From positions 5,704,001 to 5,768,000 of the forward strand of contig NZ_CP036287.1 of the NCBI RefSeq assembly GCF_007748095.1: DNA of 64,000 bases, in the 5' to 3' direction. Positions 1 through 7,717 of this stretch are shown piece after piece. Position 1 is the stretch's first letter. Each line of letters starts with the position of its first letter. The notes beneath the pieces were generated by a model, which saw only the letters and a program-made list of their open reading frames with translations, did not search any database and was not told the origin of the DNA. The DNA comes from Engelhardtia mirabilis (GTDB taxonomy: Bacteria; Planctomycetota; UBA1135; GCA-002686595). The translations under genes were made by a program, and so were the position numbers.

Positions 1-23
1 ACCGAGACCGTCCCCCTGACGGC

Positions 24-65
24 AGCGGGCCCCGCGCCGATCCTGGGATCGGCGCGGGGCCCGCT
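24..65 (-). terminator. Terminator-like hairpin closing the sigma operon
   Basis: A perfect 20-bp inverted repeat (24-43 with 46-65) has a 2-base centre, so a few inner pairs must open to form the loop. It sits 50 bases past the stop codon of the minus-strand exported-protein gene. No T-tract follows on either strand, as with the other strong GC hairpins in this window. Confidence 0.75.
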
Positions 66-116
66 GGGCTTGGAGACTCGCCGGGGAGCTCTCGCCGCCG
101 GCTCGCTCCTCGGGAC

Positions 117-821
117 CTACAGGTCGACGAGGCTGAAGTCGACCGTGCCGCCGCCGCCCGAGATCAGCGCCTTGCTGAGCCCCGAGGTCGGTGAGTAGAG
201 GTACAGCTTCGCCGGGGTGTCGACCACGGTGCTGAGGAAGCCGTGGGTGTTGACCGGCACCGAGAGGGCCTCGACGGCGGTGTTGACGCCGTACTGGCTG
301 ATCACCGCGCCGTTCCAGAGGATCGTCGCCAGGGCGTCGATGTTCTCGGCGCCGTACTGGATGGCGATCTCCGGTTGGGCCTTCTGCAGCTCGGTGCGCA
401 GCAGCGAGACGTCGACGTCGCCGTAGATACGCACACGCGTCATGCCCGGATCCGTCGGGGGCAGCGAGAGCAGCGCATAGCCCTGCCCGGCCGCGGAGGC
501 GAAGAGGTCGTGCAGCTTCTTGTCCGGCACAAGGATCTCCAGGTGCATGTCGAACTGCTGGCTCTCGTCGAGCTCGGCCGGGAGCTTGACCAGGGTCGCC
601 TCGTCATCCACCCAGAAACCCGGCAGGGAGCCGATCGCTTCGCTCAGCAGTTGGATGCCGCCGTTGCCGGCACCATCATCGCCGCCGATGCCGTCGCCGC
701 CGATACCGGAAGCCGAGCCCCCGCTACCGAGTGCCGTGGTACCCAAGCCGGCCGCGAGGGCCGCAATGAGGGTCGCGCCCGCGAGGCGCTGAAGTCGAGT
801 CGTGTGGCGGTGGGTCTTCAT
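117..821 (-). CDS. Exported protein of unknown function in sigma-factor operon
   Basis: I do not recognise this 234-residue protein. A basic N-terminus (residues 1-11) and a hydrophobic core (about 14-30) form a likely Sec signal peptide. A Gly/Ser/Asp-rich linker follows to about residue 55. The remaining 175 residues look like one soluble acidic domain with no cysteine and no clear motif, so it probably acts outside the cytoplasm. The ATG at 821 is 18 bases after the stop of the zinc-finger/TPR gene, so the three genes 2774-117 are probably one transcript, ending at the hairpin at 24-65. Its position suggests a target or partner of the sigma system, which is inference only. Confidence 0.75.
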   Translation of the reverse strand: MKTHRHTTRLQRLAGATLIAALAAGLGTTALGSGGSASGIGGDGIGGDDGAGNGGIQLLSEAIGSLPGFWVDDEATLVKLPAELDESQQFDMHLEILVPDKKLHDLFASAAGQGYALLSLPPTDPGMTRVRIYGDVDVSLLRTELQKAQPEIAIQYGAENIDALATILWNGAVISQYGVNTAVEALSVPVNTHGFLSTVVDTPAKLYLYSPTSGLSKALISGGGGTVDFSLVDL

Positions 822-839
822 CTTTGGAGCCTCCGCGGA

Positions 840-1892
840 TCAGTGGGTCTCGTCAGCGACTTCGCCGACCGGTTGGAAGAGTTCGGGGCAGCGCGCAACC
901 AGCTCGTCGGTGAAACCGGGCTGGGAGTCGATCACGCGTTGCAGCTCCTTCGAGCGAGCGAAGAAGCCGACCAGTTCCCCGACGCGGTCGGGGTAGCGAT
1001 CGAGCATGCCGCGGAAGGCCTCGATGGCCCGATCCGCGCGGCGCAGGTGCGCATGGCACAGGCCGATGTTGAAGCGCACGAAGAAGAAGCGCGAGTCGAG
1101 GTCCGCCAGGCCCGAAATCCCGATCCAGCGGAACCAGAGCAGGGCGTCGCGGTACTCGCCTTCGTCAGTGTGGAGCTTGCCGAGCTGCACCGCCGCGTGA
1201 CCGCGGCTGCCGGGATCGATGGCTGTCTCGAAGACCTCGCGGAAGCGCTTGGCCGCCTTGAGCACCTTCTTTTCGTGCAGATCGATGAAGGCCAGGTAGA
1301 GCAGGGCGTGCTCGAAGTCCGGCTCGATCGCCAGGGCCTCGTCGAGCAGGCGACGGCCCTTCTCGAGGGGCTCCTCGATGCTCTCCAGGGCACCGTTGAG
1401 CAGACGCCGCTTGTCGCGCCAGTCGAAGCCGCCCAGCGGACCGCCGGAGCGGTGGGCGACGCCGTCGACGAACCCACGCCCGTGGACTCGCGTGGGCTCG
1501 ACGGAGACGGCGCGCTCGAACACGCGCGTGCGATATCCGGGGTCGATCGCGGCCAGGGTGTAGGCCTTGCCGAGCTGGTAGAAGATCGACACGAGCCGGT
1601 GCACGAGCTGACGGGTCTCGAGGTCCCGGGGCAGCTCACCGCCGACCAGCGCCGCGTAGTTGAGGGCCAGTCGTTCGGGATCGTGCAGCGCACGGTTCAG
1701 TTCGACCTGGGCCCGGATGCCGTCGAAGAACTCGCGGCACTCGGGGCAGGTCTCGAGCTGCGCGACCGCACGGGCGGCGACGACCTCGTCGAGCTCGCCG
1801 TCGGCCAGCATCGAGAGCTGGAGCTGCAGGTCGGCGCAGGGATCTTCGCCGTCGCTGGCCCAGGATTCAGGGGTACTGCGGATGGGCTTCAT
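840..1892 (-). CDS. Zinc-finger (anti-sigma-like) TPR protein
   Basis: This 350-residue cytoplasmic protein starts 9 bases after the stop of the ECF sigma gene, the usual place for a cognate anti-sigma factor. Residues 20-60 resemble the ZAS/zf-HC2 fold: a helix with a DGEL motif, then a CPEC pair (Cys49, Cys52). The His that normally lies four residues before the first Cys is Gln45 here, so zinc binding may be weakened or use another ligand (Cys19 is a candidate). Residues from about 150 to 340 form tetratricopeptide-like helices. There is no obvious transmembrane segment, so it would be a soluble regulator rather than a membrane-bound anti-sigma. The sigma partnership rests on synteny and the partial motif. 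Confidence 0.75.
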   Translation of the reverse strand: MKPIRSTPESWASDGEDPCADLQLQLSMLADGELDEVVAARAVAQLETCPECREFFDGIRAQVELNRALHDPERLALNYAALVGGELPRDLETRQLVHRLVSIFYQLGKAYTLAAIDPGYRTRVFERAVSVEPTRVHGRGFVDGVAHRSGGPLGGFDWRDKRRLLNGALESIEEPLEKGRRLLDEALAIEPDFEHALLYLAFIDLHEKKVLKAAKRFREVFETAIDPGSRGHAAVQLGKLHTDEGEYRDALLWFRWIGISGLADLDSRFFFVRFNIGLCHAHLRRADRAIEAFRGMLDRYPDRVGELVGFFARSKELQRVIDSQPGFTDELVARCPELFQPVGEVADETH

Positions 1893-1901
1893 CGAAAACG
1901 A

Positions 1902-2774
1902 TCAGGTAGCGCGCGTGGGCGTGCGCGGACTGGTGGACTTGTCGGAGGACGTCGAGGCCTCGGTGCGGGGCTGCCGGGCGGCGCGCAGGTCGGGAGGGAG
2001 CCCGTCGAAGACGCGTCGCATGGCGCGATAGATCTTTCGACGCGCGCGGAAGATGACCATCTTCAGGTTCTCGAGCTTGATCTCGAGCTCCGCGGCGGCG
2101 TCGCGGTAACTGGCCCCCTCGACCTCGACCATGTGCAGCGCGCGCTGCTCGCGATCGGAGAGCTGTTTGTAGAACTCGAGGTAGAGGTGCAGGTAGACCA
2201 GATAGACCTTCTGGCACTCCCCCTCGGCTTCCCGTTCGATGGCACCCACGAGCGGCCCATGGCCAACCTGTTCGGGGTGCTCGGAGAGGTCCTCGAAAGG
2301 GACCTCGGCGCGGCCGCTGCGGCCCAACGATCGCAGGTGTTTGAGCACCGTGTTGCGAACGATAGTCGCGGTCCAGACGCGGAATGCGTCCTCGCGCGTG
2401 GCGTCGAATCGACGTGGGTAGCGGTAGATGTTGAAGAACACTTCCTGCAACAGGTCGTTGGGGTCGGCGCGGCTCTGATACCGCCGCAACCGCTGGGCGA
2501 CCTGCCCGAGCAGGTGGGTCCGGTTGAGTTCGTAAAGCAAGCCGAAACAACTGCGCCCCTGGGTCAGGCGGAACAGCTCCATCAACCTGGTCGACACCGC
2601 GTCACGCACGTTCTCCGGTGTGCGCGCGTGGTCGTCGACAATCACGAGCAACGGACCAATGCTCTCCGCGTCCATCTCCCCCACGAGTTCCTCGACGCGG
2701 ACGCGCAGGGTCGAACGCTCGGTGGCGTCCGGCGTCTGCGCGGTGCGTCGCTCGGGGTGGATTCCCTGGCTCAA
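1902..2774 (-). CDS. ECF-type RNA polymerase sigma factor
   Basis: This 290-residue protein has sigma-70 region 2 at about residues 78-150, including the DLLQEVF helix used for core binding and promoter melting. Region 4 is at about 190-250, with an SDREQRAL start and a helix-turn-helix for -35 recognition. An extra N-terminal stretch of about 75 residues precedes region 2. The start is TTG at 2774; an AGGAGA Shine-Dalgarno lies 7-8 bases upstream, which supports it over internal ATGs. The gene leads the operon with the zinc-finger/TPR protein and an exported protein. A TAGACT element (complement of 2934-2939) could be its promoter -10, 160 bases upstream. Confidence 0.9.
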   Translation of the reverse strand: MSQGIHPERRTAQTPDATERSTLRVRVEELVGEMDAESIGPLLVIVDDHARTPENVRDAVSTRLMELFRLTQGRSCFGLLYELNRTHLLGQVAQRLRRYQSRADPNDLLQEVFFNIYRYPRRFDATREDAFRVWTATIVRNTVLKHLRSLGRSGRAEVPFEDLSEHPEQVGHGPLVGAIEREAEGECQKVYLVYLHLYLEFYKQLSDREQRALHMVEVEGASYRDAAAELEIKLENLKMVIFRARRKIYRAMRRVFDGLPPDLRAARQPRTEASTSSDKSTSPRTPTRAT

Positions 2775-3485
2775 GCGGAGTCTCCTGGGGAGCCCGCGCG
2801 GGGGTCGATCTTCCGGGGGAATGCGCCTCTGAGTGAGGCGTCTCGGAACGGTCGGTCTTGCGCGGCGACTAGGGATCGGGGTGATCCCCTTGGGGAACAG
2901 TCAAAGGAGTCAGGCCCACGGGGGCCTCGTCGAAGTCTAGCCCAACATTCCCTTCATCGCGCCGTGGCGCAACGGCCACCGCCGCAAGGGGTTCCCTGAA
3001 AGTCGTGGATCGCCGGGGTGCGACCGCGCTCACAGGTGGGCACGAACAGATGAGCGGCCCCGCACACTGCACCCGAACGCCGGGCCTGCAAGGGACCGAA
3101 GGACGAGCCATCGGCGGGAACAGGCCGCGAGGGCGCCTGCGATCAGGCAAGGACTTGCGTCCGCTCTGGAAGGATCGGCGGAATGGCCCGGTAACTCGCG
3201 CGGAGGCCCGGCCTAGGGCCGCGACATCGGTGACGGCGGAGCGCTGTCACTGCGCTCTCCGGGCTCGACGGATCGGCGGGCGGGGACGAATTCAGCCCCC
3301 ACGCCCCGCCGCGCCGAGGGCGGCGATTCCGTGCGCGCCGCGGGGCTCGGGCGTCGAGCCAGATTGCTCGTCTGCGGCGACTGAGGGCCGCACCCCGGGA
3401 CGTCAGCCCGAGCTCGGTGACCCGGTTGCCGGATCAGGCCTGCGGATCAGGCCTGCGGATCAGGCCTGCGGCTCGGACTCGCGGA
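2775..3485. other. Gene-free stretch upstream of the sigma operon
   Basis: No convincing gene lies in these 711 bases; the open frames have composition typical of shadows and no recognisable protein. The part near 2930 may hold the sigma operon promoter. The left-hand side of the neighbouring LolA-like gene's stop codon carries a 13-bp tandem repeat (3431-3469). Confidence 0.5.
3431..3469. repeat. 13-bp tandem repeat, three copies
   Basis: GGATCAGGCCTGC occurs three times in direct succession. A further GGATCAG at 3483-3489 contains the stop codon (TGA, complement of 3486-3488) of the minus-strand gene. The array therefore seems to have grown out of the sequence around that stop. Confidence 0.9.
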
Positions 3486-4295
3486 TCAGGGCCGCTCGAA
3501 GTGCCCCTCGGGCCAGGTCGGATTGATTTCCGCCCCGCTCAGCTCCCAGCGCACAAGGGGTCGCTTGTCGCGGTCGCTGAAGGTGATCTGGGTCGGCACT
3601 TGGGGGCCGTCCAGGGCCACGTACCCGCCGAAGCTGATCGTGGCCATCCGCCGCAAGGACTTCTCGTCGAACACGTCGGCGCGGTCCACCAGCCCCGTCT
3701 TGGGATTCACGTAGAGCAGGTAGATCGACGGAACGCTGCGGCTGGGGGGAAAAGTCACCCGCGCGGTGAGGTAGTCGACATCGTCGCGACGCTTGCGGCC
3801 ACTGGGCTCGGAGACGACTTGACCGTTGACCATGCCCCAGACCAGATCGAGCACGACGAACATCTCGGCCGCCATGCCCTGGGCTTCGAGCCCGAGCTCG
3901 GCACTGGAGCGGGCCTCGCCGTCGATCCAGACCGAGGCCCCACCGCCGCTGGCCAAGCGCACCAGGTCCGACTCGCCAGCCCGTTGCTCGAGGCGCACCA
4001 GTCGACCGCCGTCGCCGGCGTACTGGATCGAGAAGCGCACGGGTTCGGCGGACACCGGAGCAGGCTCCGGATCGGCCTCGGTCGGCGCGGGCATGGTCAC
4101 CTGGGTCAGCTCGAAGCGCACGCCCTTCAGGGCCTCGACCCGCTCCTGACCTCCGTGGGCCTGCAGGAGCAGGGTCACCAGGGGCGAGCGCTGGAGGGCC
4201 GCGGACGCGGCCGGCGCCGTCGTCGTCGGAGTCTCCCCCTGGAGCGAGACCGGGTCGGCGGCGAGCAGGGACGCGATGAGCAGGGGAAGCAGCAT
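3486..4295 (-). CDS. Exported LolA-like (DUF6503-type) protein
   Basis: The 269-residue product begins with a short hydrophobic signal peptide (residues 1-13) and a low-complexity Thr/Ala/Pro linker. From about residue 40 it carries a 'hAHGGxERVxALKGVRFEL' opening, which I associate with the LolA/outer-membrane lipoprotein-sorting fold as used in DUF6503 proteins. Alternating strands follow, and the C-terminus has a 'NPKTGLVDRADVFDE' stretch typical of that fold. Such proteins are periplasmic or surface lipid or cofactor binders of uncertain role. It appears monocistronic, transcribed away from queG with 129 bases between start codons. Family assignment is moderate, by pattern only. Confidence 0.75.
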   Translation of the reverse strand: MLLPLLIASLLAADPVSLQGETPTTTAPAASAALQRSPLVTLLLQAHGGQERVEALKGVRFELTQVTMPAPTEADPEPAPVSAEPVRFSIQYAGDGGRLVRLEQRAGESDLVRLASGGGASVWIDGEARSSAELGLEAQGMAAEMFVVLDLVWGMVNGQVVSEPSGRKRRDDVDYLTARVTFPPSRSVPSIYLLYVNPKTGLVDRADVFDEKSLRRMATISFGGYVALDGPQVPTQITFSDRDKRPLVRWELSGAEINPTWPEGHFERP

Positions 4296-4424
4296 GTCTC
4301 GGGGCGGTTCGGGGGATCTGGGGGCGGATCGCGCGAGCAGCTTAGCGCGACCACGCCCGCGTAGACCCTACGGCCGCCGACGCCCGGTGTTGTCAGCAGC
4401 CCACGCGAGACGGATGATCCGCGG

Positions 4425-5555
4425 GTGAATCGCGCCGCGGAGGCCCTCGAACTGTGCTTCGAGCTGGGTTTCGACCTGGCCGGCGTGGCCCCCCTGCGCC
4501 CGCCCAGGGCAGCCGGTCACTTCGCCGCCTGGCTCGAGGCCGGCCACAACGCGGACATGGACTGGCTCGAGCGCAACGCCGAGCGCATCGCGGACCCGCG
4601 CCGGGTCCTGCCCGCCGGGCGCAGCATCCTGGCCGTCGGCTTGGGTCACGGGCGGGGCGCCGTGGGCCTGGAAGGTGGGGGCCGGGTGGCGCGCTACGCC
4701 GCTGGCCGCGACTACCACAACCTCGTCGGCAAGCGCCTCCGCAAGCTGGCCCGGACCCTGAAGGAGCGGGGCCTCGTCGGCCACGCCCGCTCGATCGTCG
4801 ACGCCGGACCGCTCTTGGAGCGCTCCCACGCCGCCGAGGCCGGCCTGGGCTTCGAATCCAAGGCCGCCAACCTCCTGCACCGCGACCTCGGGCCCTGGTT
4901 CTTCCTGGGGGAGCTGCTCCTGGAAGAGGAGCTCGAGCCGACGACCGCGCCCGCCCTGGGCTCCTGCGGCACCTGCACTGCCTGCATCGATGCCTGCCCC
5001 ACCGCGGCGATCCTCGAGCCGGGGGTGGTCGACGCCCGCCGCTGCATCAGCTACCAGACGATCGAGAACCGCGGCGCGGTGCCGGCCGAGCTGCGCCCGC
5101 AGATGGGGTCGTGGGTCTTCGGCTGCGACGTGTGCTCGGAGATCTGCCCCTGGGGTCACCGGGCGCCGGACCGCTCGGCCCTGTTCGGCACCCACCGGGA
5201 AGTCGAGGGCGGCTCGGTGATCGAGTGGCTGCGGATCCCCGAGGGGGCTTTCGCCGAACGCTTCGAGGGCTCGCCCCTGCGGCGACCGGGGCGAGAGGGC
5301 CTGGCCCGCAACGCCGCCACCGTCCTGGGCAATGCTCCGAGCGACGCCGGGCGCGAGGCCCTCACCGCGGCCCTGGAGCACGACTCTTCTCTAGTGCGTG
5401 AGGCAGCGGGCTGGAGCCTGGCCCGGGCCCACGGCGACGAGGCCGGGGTGGCCGCCCGCCTGGAGGCTGCGGCGCGGCGAGAGACCGATCCGGACGCCGC
5501 CAGGGGCCTCGGGCGCTGGGCCGGGGGCGAGGCCGGCCGGCCCGACGAGCGCTAA
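4425..5555 (+). CDS. queG: Epoxyqueuosine reductase QueG
   Basis: QueG reduces epoxyqueuosine to queuosine in tRNA, the last step of queuosine synthesis, using cobalamin and two [4Fe-4S] clusters. The 376-residue sequence shows the cobalamin-binding N-terminal half and two ferredoxin-type cysteine sets, CGTCTACIDACP (about residues 184-195) and CDVCSEICPW (about 233-242). The helical C-terminus looks HEAT-like, as in the family. The start is GTG at 4425. It is overlapped by the TGA of a four-codon ORF starting at ATG 4414, an NTGA arrangement like several in this window. The partner enzyme QueA is encoded 8 kb away (13811-14869). Confidence 0.95.
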   Translation: MNRAAEALELCFELGFDLAGVAPLRPPRAAGHFAAWLEAGHNADMDWLERNAERIADPRRVLPAGRSILAVGLGHGRGAVGLEGGGRVARYAAGRDYHNLVGKRLRKLARTLKERGLVGHARSIVDAGPLLERSHAAEAGLGFESKAANLLHRDLGPWFFLGELLLEEELEPTTAPALGSCGTCTACIDACPTAAILEPGVVDARRCISYQTIENRGAVPAELRPQMGSWVFGCDVCSEICPWGHRAPDRSALFGTHREVEGGSVIEWLRIPEGAFAERFEGSPLRRPGREGLARNAATVLGNAPSDAGREALTAALEHDSSLVREAAGWSLARAHGDEAGVAARLEAAARRETDPDAARGLGRWAGGEAGRPDER

Positions 5556-5988
5556 GTTCCTTCCCAGGAACAAGTTGCCGAGCTGCGCCCGGGCTTCACA
5601 GGCCATTGTCCATTCCCTTGGACGGGATTGTCGGCTGTCCATCTGAATCGACAACGCTCTCAGCTCGTCCGATCCTTTGGACAACGACCGATGCAAGTCT
5701 TTCGGCGACAGACACTTCGGGTTCCTGTGGGCCCGGACCGCTCGAGGCGCGGGAGTCGCTCCCACGCGCCCCGGACCGCTCCACCCCCCTTGGAACGCAC
5801 CCCCAACGTCCAATCCGCCGAACATCGCCGCCCTGCCCAACGACGGTCGAACCTGCCCCTACTGAGTGCAACAAGTCCATTCCTGTCAATGACTTCGGGC
5901 CAAGCCAAGCAGCCGGGGGCGCGCTTGGCCACGGCCTTGCAACTCCGTCTCCCGTCAACGCGGGTAAGCAACGGAGGAGATGAGCGCC
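5556..5988. other. Gene-free stretch with nested inverted repeats
   Basis: This 433-base interval is less GC-rich than its neighbours. A small 6-bp hairpin (5556-5571) directly follows queG. TTGTCCA at 5606-5612 pairs with TGGACAA at 5678-5684, and inside it TTGTCG (5628-5633) pairs with CGACAA (5649-5654), giving a possible two-tier stem or clustered operator half-sites. No known RNA family is recognised. The rest upstream of the zinc-ribbon gene shows nothing clear. Confidence 0.4.
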
Positions 5989-6207
5989 ATGGATCAAACG
6001 GACTTCTACAACGACCTCAAGTGGTGTGACGACTGCGGCCAGTACATGCGCTACCTGATGAGCATGGAACACAGCTACTGCGTCACCTGCGGCAGCAAGG
6101 TGCGCCTCTTCAACGAGCAGGACTGGGAGGTCTTCAACGAGACCATCAAGGCCGGACGCCCCAAGGGTGGCCGCCCCCGCAAGGACCGCTCGGCCGAGTC
6201 CGCTTGA
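5989..6207 (+). CDS. Small zinc-ribbon protein
   Basis: This 72-residue protein has two knuckles, CDDCG (residues 13-17) and CVTCG (32-36), separated by 14 residues. That fits a four-cysteine zinc ribbon. A basic C-terminal tail (GRPKGGRPRKD) resembles an AT-hook-like or RNA-binding patch. I do not know its function; zinc-dependent nucleic-acid or protein binding is plausible. ATG 5989 is chosen because the strong GGAGGAG at 5973-5979 lies 9 bases before it. An in-frame ATG at 5980 abuts that site and is too close to use it. The gene stands alone, with a long leader upstream and a hairpin at 6365-6396 downstream. Confidence 0.8.
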   Translation: MDQTDFYNDLKWCDDCGQYMRYLMSMEHSYCVTCGSKVRLFNEQDWEVFNETIKAGRPKGGRPRKDRSAESA

Positions 6208-6364
6208 TCGACGCCACGGCTACCCGCTAGCCTTCTGAGCACAGCTTCCGCGGCACCTCTGGCCCGCGAAAGTCCCTCTGGATTGGAGGCCCTTCGGGGC
6301 CAACCCGGACCTGCCCCTGCGACCGACCGGCACATCGGTCGCAGCCGCCGGCAGCCCGGGCGAC

Positions 6365-6396
6365 CTCGGGGTCGTCGCGCGAGCGGCGACCCCGAG
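6365..6396 (+). terminator. Terminator-like hairpin
   Basis: A 13-bp stem with one G-T wobble (6365-6377 with 6384-6396) and a 6-base loop lies about 160 bases after the zinc-ribbon gene. No T-tract follows. The rest of 6208-6601 holds no gene that I can support, only the promoter-like element near 6564. Confidence 0.5.
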
Positions 6397-6563
6397 TCGC
6401 ATTCGGGGGCACCGGTCGGCCGCGGGGAGTGGTCGCGCCGCCCGAGGCAGGTCGGGCGCGAGCCCCTGTCGGCTACCGCAGTCCGCGGGCGGCACGCCCG
6501 AGCCGCGTTCGCGCGCCGACGAGTTGGGCGCACTGGCCACGAATCCTCGCGACCGAACCGGGC

Positions 6564-6569
6564 TAGGAT
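6564..6569 (+). promoter_or_regulatory. Putative -10 element (TAGGAT)
   Basis: TAGGAT within GGGCTAGGATCT lies 33 bases before the methyltransferase ATG. The identical 12-mer occurs on the minus strand upstream of the potassium transporter gene (46869-46880). Other genes here carry TAnnnT at a similar distance. Confidence 0.45.
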
Positions 6570-6601
6570 CTGCCCCGCCGGTCCGCCCCGCGCGCTCGAC
6601 G

Positions 6602-7567
6602 ATGCCCCCCCCCCGACACTCCAGTCCCGCGGAACTGTGGGAGTCTGCGCTCGGGAAGCTGCGCCGGTTCGTTTCGCCGCAAGCGGCGCAGCTGCTGGCG
6701 ATCCGCGACGGGCGCGCGCCCCGGGCGCCCCTGGCCCGCGCCGCCGACCAACGCGACGGCGAGAGCTGGCTGCAGCTACCCGAGGGCTTGCCCCTCGAGC
6801 GCCTGGACGAGTTCGTCGACCGCGACCCGTGGCCGCTCCCGCACCCCGACGACCGCGAGGGCTACCACGGCGAACGGCACTTCGACTACTGGCTGAGCGG
6901 CCTGACCGACTGGTGGTCGATCGGTCGGACCCTCGCCCGCCACGGCGCGGACCTCGCACCGGGGGCCGCGGTGCTCGACCTGGGCTGCGCGTCGGGGCGC
7001 GTGCTGCGCCACTTCCTGGCCCAGGGCGACCGACTCGACCTCTTCGGCGCCGACATCAACCATCGCCACGTGGAGTGGGTCCGCCGGCACCTCGCCTCGG
7101 CTTCCTGCAAGCCCCTTCCGACGACGATCCTGCCGACCCTGCCGCTGCCCGACCACGCCCTCGACCTGGTCTACGCCTTCTCGGTGCTGACCCACATCGA
7201 CGAGTTCGAGTTGGGCTGGCTGGCGGAGCTGCGCCGCGTGCTCGCGCCCGGTGGCATTGCCTACCTCACGATTCACAGCGAGCACACCTGGTCGGCCCTG
7301 AACCCCGATTGGGCCCTGTGGCACGGGCTGATCGGCCACTGCCGCGACGAAGACGATCGGCCGGTGACCGCCCGGACGTTCGAGGAGCCGATGGGCCGCG
7401 AGCGTGCGGTGTTCCGCTGGAAGCGTTCGGGCAACTACATCTGCAACGTCTTCCACCGCTCCGACTACATCCAGGGCACCTGGGGCCGCTTCTTCGACGT
7501 GTTGGAGATCGTCGAGGAGGGTGCCGACTACCAGGACGTCGTCGTGTTGCGCCGACCTCGCCGCTGA
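6602..7567 (+). CDS. Class I SAM-dependent methyltransferase
   Basis: The 321-residue protein has a central Rossmann-type methyltransferase domain. Motif I is VLDLGCASGRVLRHF (about residues 122-136), a motif II acidic strand ends in 'LFGADIN', and a post-motif stretch around 'LPLPDHALDLVYAFSVLTHI' follows. The substrate is unknown; the fold resembles methyltransferase type 11/12 enzymes acting on small molecules or glycans. ATG 6602 follows the TAGGAT element by 33 bases, although the frame is open further upstream. A run of ten C residues (6605-6614) starts right after the start codon. The gene converges on the TPR gene, with a nine-copy tandem repeat between them. Confidence 0.85.
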   Translation: MPPPRHSSPAELWESALGKLRRFVSPQAAQLLAIRDGRAPRAPLARAADQRDGESWLQLPEGLPLERLDEFVDRDPWPLPHPDDREGYHGERHFDYWLSGLTDWWSIGRTLARHGADLAPGAAVLDLGCASGRVLRHFLAQGDRLDLFGADINHRHVEWVRRHLASASCKPLPTTILPTLPLPDHALDLVYAFSVLTHIDEFELGWLAELRRVLAPGGIAYLTIHSEHTWSALNPDWALWHGLIGHCRDEDDRPVTARTFEEPMGRERAVFRWKRSGNYICNVFHRSDYIQGTWGRFFDVLEIVEEGADYQDVVVLRRPRR

Positions 7568-7573
7568 ACTGGC

Positions 7574-7717
7574 GTCAGAGCCTTCAGCGGTCAGAGCCTT
7601 CAGCAGTCAGAGCCTTCAGCGGTCAGAGCATTCAGCGGTCAGAGCCTTCAGCAGTCAGAGCCTTCAGCAGTCAGAGCCTTCAGCAGTCAGAGCCTTCAGC
7701 AGTCAGAGCCTTCAGCG
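7574..7717. repeat. 16-bp tandem repeat, nine copies
   Basis: Nine contiguous copies of a 16-bp unit GTCAGAGCCTTCAGC(G/A) fill the space between two convergent genes. One copy has CATT for CCTT. The final copy contains the TGA stop (complement of 7712-7714) of the minus-strand TPR gene. Read on the minus strand each unit carries two TGA triplets and 16 is not a multiple of three, so the array stops all three frames. There are no spacers. Confidence 0.95.

Noticed and set aside
243..2999. Very long plus-strand open frame opposite the sigma operon
   Set aside because: It lies antisense to three well-supported genes. Its Arg/Gly/Val-rich translation is the usual shadow in GC-rich DNA.
3005..3526. 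Arg/Pro-rich open frame upstream of the LolA-like gene
   Set aside because: No start context, no domain, and it runs into the tandem repeat and the opposite-strand gene.
7574..7717. Possible CRISPR array
   Set aside because: The 16-bp units are directly contiguous with no spacers, and no cas gene is present.
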